Shown here: positions 59,645 through 64,000 of the stretch, one piece after another
How the letters are laid out: each line of letters starts with the position of its first letter
Numbering within the stretch: the stretch's first letter is position 1
Assembly (NCBI GenBank): GCA_023525715.1
Contig: JAKNSD010000072.1
Location: forward strand, 1,021,544-1,085,543
Length of the DNA stretch: 64,000 nt
Origin: Cichorium intybus
Taxonomy: Eukaryota; Streptophyta; Magnoliopsida; Asterales; Asteraceae
Direction: 5' to 3'
Program-made: the position numbers and the translations under genes
The notes under the pieces: generated by a model
Told to the model about the DNA's origin: nothing
Seen by the model: only the letters and a program-made list of their open reading frames with translations
The model's database searches: none

Positions 59645-62600
59645 ATGGAAGGAGGAAACGGGGATGAAGTTTTTCAAGGAGATAATCAAGGAGAAAGACC
59701 AATTCGTGGTCACGGGCGACCATATATGGAAGGACTTAACCCACCAGTGGTTAATCCTCAAATCTTAGCCGATAACTTTGAATTTAACCCAGTCATGTTC
59801 CAAATGCTTGCTTCTATTGGGCATTTTGGAGGAGGACCAAGTGACGATCCTCACCGACATTTAAGAGCTTTCAATCAGCTATGTGAAAACTTTAAATGTA
59901 GAGGTGTGAGTGATGAAGCGTTAAAAATGCGGCTGTTTCCATATTCACTGACTGGTCGTGCCCAAGATTGGTTTAATGCTTTAGCATCTGAATCCATTAC
60001 CACTTGGAATGATTTGAAAGAGAAATTCCTAATGAGGTATTTTCCACCAACAAAGAACGCATACTTGCGAAACTCCATAACTTCTTTTAAGCAGTTAAGT
60101 GGAGAATCTTTGTGGGAAGTCTGGGAAAGATGGACAGAATTGTTGAGGAAGTGCCCGATGCACGGCCTATCTGAGTGGGTTCAATTGGAGACATTTTATC
60201 ATGGCTTAGATGCGCAGACAAGAGTGTTGCTTGACACGTCAGCAGGAGGAGCTTTACTAGACAAGACTTATGCTGAATGCATGGAGTTAGTTGATCGAAT
60301 GGCAAGAAATAATTTCCAATGGCCAGCTGAAAGATTAGGCGGACCAATGCAACAAACACGCGGAAACAATGCTGGAGTTCATCAAATTGATCAATCTACA
60401 TCAATGGCTGCAAGGATATCATCTATGGAAAATTTACTGAAGCAAGTTGTGTCAAAAATAGGAGATAAAGAAAAGAAAGTTGAGGTGAGTTGTGTGTTTT
60501 GTCATGGAAGTCATCTATATGATGAATGTCCTCAAAATCCAGAATCTGTTTGCTTCTTAGGAAGACAAAATGGAGGATTTCGACAACCACAACAACAGAA
60601 TAACCCTTATTCTGAAACCTACAATCCTGGATGGAGAAATCATCCTAATTTCTCTTGGGGAGGTAATCAACAAACACATGAAAATTATCAACATATACCC
60701 CAACATCCACCCGGATTTCAACAATCTTATAATCGACAACATAATGGAAATTACCATCAAGCTGGAGGATCTGCTAGACAAAATTCAAACCATGGAGCGG
60801 GTCATGAAATGACTTCATTGGAGAAGATGATGGCTGAATACATGATGAAGAATGATGCTGCTATGAGAAACTTAGAAAAGCAAGTAGGGCAGATGGCAAC
60901 TATACTTCATAATAGAGAGCCTGGAAAATTGCCAAGTGATACTCAAAATCCTGGTCCAAGTAAGGGCAAGGATCAATGCAATGCAATTACCTTGAGGTCT
61001 GGCAAAGAAGCACAAGATGGTGGTACGAAGACACCAAGTGATGAAGTTGTAGTTGAAGAGTGGGTAGATGAGGAAGATGAAATAGAAAAGACAAATTCTG
61101 AAGAAAAAGAAGTTGGTAACACAAGAGAGGATGGAAAGCGAGGAAATAACAATGAAGAGCAAAAATCCATTCCCAGTTCATCAAATACTTCAAAAGGTAA
61201 AGAAAAGAGTCAAGACCCAAAATTGGATCTACCTTTTCCACCACCTTTCCCTCCAAAAAGAAGTAAATCAAAAGATGATGGGAATTTTAAGAAATTCATT
61301 GAGGTACTAAAGCAGTTGCATATAAACATTCCGTTTATTGATGCTCTCCAATCGATGCCTTCATATTCAAAATTCATGAAGGAAATTCTAACAAAAAAGA
61401 GAAGATTTGGAGAGTATGAAACTGTTGCACTGACAAACAGCCTTAGTACCATGGTTAAAGAAAAACTTCCAGTCAAAAAGAATGATCCTGGTAGTTTCAC
61501 TTTACCATGCCGCATTGGAAACTTACAAAAGATTGGATTGTGCGATTTAGGTGCTAGCATAAATCTGATGCCTTTATCAATTTTCAAAGAATTAAAAATT
61601 GGCAATGCTAGACCTACAACTGTCACACTCCAACTTGCGGATCGTACAGTCGTTTATCCAGAAGGGAAGATTGAAGATGTTCTTGTGAAGGTTGATAACA
61701 TCATTGTCCCAGCTGATTTTATCATTCTGGATTATGAAGCGGACATTGAATGTGGTATCATACTTGGGAGACCATTTTTGGCGACAACCGGTGCTTTAAT
61801 AGATGTGAAGAATGGAGAGATTACCCTGAGAGTAAACGATGAAAACTTTACCTTTTCCATGCTGAAAACAATTCGACAACCTTTTAACATGGAAGAGTGT
61901 TCATTTGTTAGGGAAATTGATCTCTTAGTGAACCAAAGAATGGCAAGTATGAATGATTGGGGAGAAGAAGAGTTTGAAAGAAAATCTGTGGAAGAGATCC
62001 AAGAAATAATCATCGAAGAAGAAGAAGCAAAAGAAGTATGTTGGATCAAAGAAGATTTGGGAAGAGACGATAAGGTGTTACCTCAAATGAAACCTTCAAT
62101 TGAAGTAGCACCTGTCTTAGAGCTAAAACAATTGCCAAGCCATTTAAAATACACATTTTTGAAAGATGAAGAAAATTTGCCTGTCATCATATCTGCTTTG
62201 CTCTCACCCAAACAAGAGCAAGAATTGCTTAAGGTTTTGAAAGAAAACACAAAAGCAATTGGATGGACTTTAGCTGATATTCAAGGAATTAGCCCCTCGA
62301 CATGTATGCACAAAATCATCTTAGAGGAGGGTGCTAAAGAATCCATTGAACACCAAAGAAGGCTGAATCCAATGATGAAAGAGGTGGTTAGAAAAGAAAT
62401 TCTGAAATGGCTTGATGCAGGAATCATTTATCCTATCCCAAGTAGCACATGGATAAGTCCTGTGCACTGTGTTCCAAAGAAAGGAGGGATGACTGTTTCA
62501 ACGAATGAAAAAGGGGAGCAAATTGCAACAAGAATGGTCACTGGATGGAGAATATGTGTTGACTACCGAAAGCTCAACGCAGCTACAAAGAAAGACCATT

Positions 62601-62920
62601 TTCCGCTTCCTTTCATCGATCAAATGCTAGACCGTCTTGCGGGAAAACCATTTTACTGTTTCCTAGACGGATTCTCTGGGTACAATCAAATTGCTATACA
62701 TCCTGATGATCAAAACAAGACTACTTTCACATGTCCGTATGGAACATTTGCTTTTAGACGCATGCCTTTTGGTTTATGTAATGCACCTGCAACATTCCAA
62801 AGATGCATGATGTCTTTATTTTCTGATATGGTTGAAAGGAATCTTGAGATTTTTATGGATGATTTTCATTGTTTGGAGATGATTATGCTGAATGTCTTAG
62901 CAATTTGGATAAGGTTTTGA
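59645..62920 (+). CDS. Athila-type gag-protease-reverse transcriptase polyprotein (ends by frameshift)
   Basis: A 1091-codon frame, the largest in the window. Domains in order: retrotransposon gag at residues about 60-190 (LTGRAQDWFNAL, FPPTKNAYLRN, YHGL); a linker with CCHC-like CVFCHGSHLYDEC near residue 283; a Gln/Asn/Pro-rich stretch; an acidic region; aspartic protease with CDLGAS, catalytic Asp at codon 61544-61546 (residue 634), and GIILGRPFL; then the RT from about residue 890 with WISPVHCVPKKGG, WRICVDYRKLN, FCFLDGFSGYNQI-like and FGLCNAPATFQRCM. The active site IFMDDF has both Asp (62858-62863). Directly after it, at about 62866, one base is missing, so the last 18 codons are out of frame and the true gene continues in the 62869 frame. 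The ATG used is the first available; the gene probably began further upstream. Confidence 0.9.
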   Translation: MEGGNGDEVFQGDNQGERPIRGHGRPYMEGLNPPVVNPQILADNFEFNPVMFQMLASIGHFGGGPSDDPHRHLRAFNQLCENFKCRGVSDEALKMRLFPYSLTGRAQDWFNALASESITTWNDLKEKFLMRYFPPTKNAYLRNSITSFKQLSGESLWEVWERWTELLRKCPMHGLSEWVQLETFYHGLDAQTRVLLDTSAGGALLDKTYAECMELVDRMARNNFQWPAERLGGPMQQTRGNNAGVHQIDQSTSMAARISSMENLLKQVVSKIGDKEKKVEVSCVFCHGSHLYDECPQNPESVCFLGRQNGGFRQPQQQNNPYSETYNPGWRNHPNFSWGGNQQTHENYQHIPQHPPGFQQSYNRQHNGNYHQAGGSARQNSNHGAGHEMTSLEKMMAEYMMKNDAAMRNLEKQVGQMATILHNREPGKLPSDTQNPGPSKGKDQCNAITLRSGKEAQDGGTKTPSDEVVVEEWVDEEDEIEKTNSEEKEVGNTREDGKRGNNNEEQKSIPSSSNTSKGKEKSQDPKLDLPFPPPFPPKRSKSKDDGNFKKFIEVLKQLHINIPFIDALQSMPSYSKFMKEILTKKRRFGEYETVALTNSLSTMVKEKLPVKKNDPGSFTLPCRIGNLQKIGLCDLGASINLMPLSIFKELKIGNARPTTVTLQLADRTVVYPEGKIEDVLVKVDNIIVPADFIILDYEADIECGIILGRPFLATTGALIDVKNGEITLRVNDENFTFSMLKTIRQPFNMEECSFVREIDLLVNQRMASMNDWGEEEFERKSVEEIQEIIIEEEEAKEVCWIKEDLGRDDKVLPQMKPSIEVAPVLELKQLPSHLKYTFLKDEENLPVIISALLSPKQEQELLKVLKENTKAIGWTLADIQGISPSTCMHKIILEEGAKESIEHQRRLNPMMKEVVRKEILKWLDAGIIYPIPSSTWISPVHCVPKKGGMTVSTNEKGEQIATRMVTGWRICVDYRKLNAATKKDHFPLPFIDQMLDRLAGKPFYCFLDGFSGYNQIAIHPDDQNKTTFTCPYGTFAFRRMPFGLCNAPATFQRCMMSLFSDMVERNLEIFMDDFHCLEMIMLNVLAIWIRF

Positions 62921-63606
62921 AGATATGTATAAAAAACAACCTTGTCTTGAACTGGGAAAAATGTCAATTTATGGTTCAAGAAGGAATTGTTTTAGGACAT
63001 AAAGTTTCCAGAAGTGGAATTGAGGTGGATAGGGCAAAGGTGGAAGTAATTGAAAAACTACCTAACCCTACAAATGTCAAGGCCATTCGTAGTTTCCTTG
63101 GTCATGCGGGATTTTATCGTCGTTTTATCAAAGATTTTTCAAAAATCGCAAAACCGCTGACTCAACTCTTGGAAAAAGACCGTGACTTTGCATTTGATGA
63201 AGATTGTAAAAAATCTTTCGAGGAGTTAAAGAAAAGATTGGTGAATGCTCCAATCATGGTAACACCAGATTGGACACAACCTTTTGAGATCATGTGCGAT
63301 GCTAGTACTAGTGTAATTGGGTCTGTGTTAGGGCAACGCAAGGGTAAATTCTTTCATACTATTTATTATGCTAGCACTACACTCAATGGAGCCCAATTGA
63401 ATTACACTACGACAGAAAAAGAGTTCTTAGCAGTCGTGTTTTCCCTCGAAAAATTTCGTCCCTACCTGATTGGGACAAAAGTTGTTGTGTACACTGATCA
63501 CTCTGCCATTAGACATTTAATGGCCAAGAAAGATGCCAAAGCGAGATTGATAAGATGGGTGCTATTACTCCAAGAATTTGAATGTGAAATTCGTGATAAG
63601 AAATGA
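62867..63606 (+). CDS. Athila-type reverse transcriptase C-terminus and RNase H
   Basis: This frame picks up immediately after the active-site frameshift (FGDDYAECLSNL) and carries the RT thumb (LNWEKCQFMVQEGIVLGHKV, RSFLGHAGFYRRFIKDFSKI) and the gypsy RNase H: FEIMCDAS with the first Asp, TTTEKEFLAVVFSLEKFRPY with the Glu, and VVYTDHSAIRHL with the next Asp, ending RWVLLLQEFECEIRDKK. It stops at a TGA (63604-63606) where the family has Gly before VENVLADHLSR; that phrase follows in the same frame, so the stop is a point mutation. Confidence 0.9.
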
Positions 63607-64000
63607 GTAGAGAACGTGCTAGCTGACCATCTTTCTAGACTAGAGATTGAAGGAAAAAGAGAAGAGGTAGAAGTTGATATGGATAACTTTCCGGACGAGT
63701 ATTTGTTAAGAGTTACTGAGAATTACCCTTGATATTCTAACATTGTCAATTACTTAGTGAGCAGGATAACCCCAGAGGAAAGTTCATGGAGAGAAAAAAA
63801 GAAGTTGATCTCCGAATCAAAATTCTACTTTTGGGATGAGCCTTATTTGTTCAAAATCGGAGTTGATAAAATTTGGAGGCGCTGTGTCCCTGAGGTAGAA
63901 CAAGAATCAATTCTGCAAAAGTGTCATAGTTCTGAGTATGGAGGTCATCTTAGTGGAGAAAAGACGGCATTTAGAATCTTACAGAGTGGATTCTATTGGC
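63607..64000 (+). pseudogene. Athila-type tether and integrase zinc-binding domain, cut by the window end
   Basis: Same frame as the RNase H after the TGA: VENVLADHLSRLE, then a second point-mutation stop TGA at 63730-63732 in the PWY-like phrase. ISESKFYFWDEPYLFKIG follows, then the integrase HHCC finger (CHSSEYGGHLSGEKTAFRIL) up to the window edge. The catalytic core and 3' LTR would lie to the right. Confidence 0.85.

Overview
The window looks like gene-poor, transposon-packed chromosomal DNA from a flowering plant. Everything recognisable is a plant mobile element: Ty1/copia and Ty3/gypsy (including Athila-type) LTR retrotransposons, a TRIM, a LINE, a tRNA-derived SINE, a hAT transposase remnant and fold-back elements. 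The DNA is AT-rich with long (TA)n tracts, and primer-binding sites are of the plant tRNA-Met type or the Athila type. The style of the LTRs recalls Asteraceae such as lettuce or sunflower, but that is an impression from memory. I found no host gene, tRNA, rRNA, CRISPR array or bacterial feature.

Layout. 1-6914: decayed plus-strand copia element E, split by a 2.7 kb gypsy solo LTR (1216-3909) that carries 27-bp minisatellites; E ends in its own 3' LTR (6272-6914). 6915-16180: small debris, namely a 74-bp duplication, a TRIM (8919-9231), a LINE reverse transcriptase (about 10090-11600), a hAT transposase remnant (about 12459-13790) and a fold-back element with MULE-like 9-bp flanks (15184-16180). 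16181-18245: minus-strand gypsy LTR remnant. 18246-19406: copia F fragment. 19407-about 26230: copia D (LTR, PBS, gag, protease, integrase), interrupted at 21596-23095 by a piece of gypsy LTR.

28110-48620 is a three-level nest. Copia A (+) runs 28110-29357 and resumes at 44667. Copia B (-) is inserted in A: 3' LTR 29358-30060, pol 30935-33289, gag start 42268-42602, PBS 43970-43981, 5' LTR 43983-44666, flanked by GGGAG/GGAAG. Copia C (+, 33290-42267) is inserted in B, keeps gag and protease but lacks the rest of pol, and is itself split by a minus-strand gypsy solo LTR (35144-38149) with a perfect AGGAC target-site duplication. The continuation of A beyond 44667 is scrambled: a reverse-transcriptase segment lies inverted between two plus-strand pieces.

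48636-56040 holds gypsy-like repeats, (TA)n tracts, a 1.8 kb fold-back element sitting between two (TA)n tracts (50369-52175), a SINE (52646-52773), a fold-back element (about 52893-53596) and a gypsy LTR (54048-56040). 56041-64000 is the left part of an Athila-type gypsy element. It is the least decayed coding sequence here: a 1091-codon gag-protease-RT frame followed, after one frameshift, by RT-RNase H and the start of integrase, running off the window.

The genes do not form a host pathway; each set is the gag-pol machinery of one retrotransposon, nearly all inactivated. The points most worth a second look are a splice-donor-like motif shared by several gypsy LTRs that also carry unrelated minisatellites, a phased 130-bp degenerate repeat in the 3' noncoding part of copia C, the (TA)n-bounded fold-back element, the inverted RT segment of copia A, and an LTR fragment flanked by a 41-bp target duplication.
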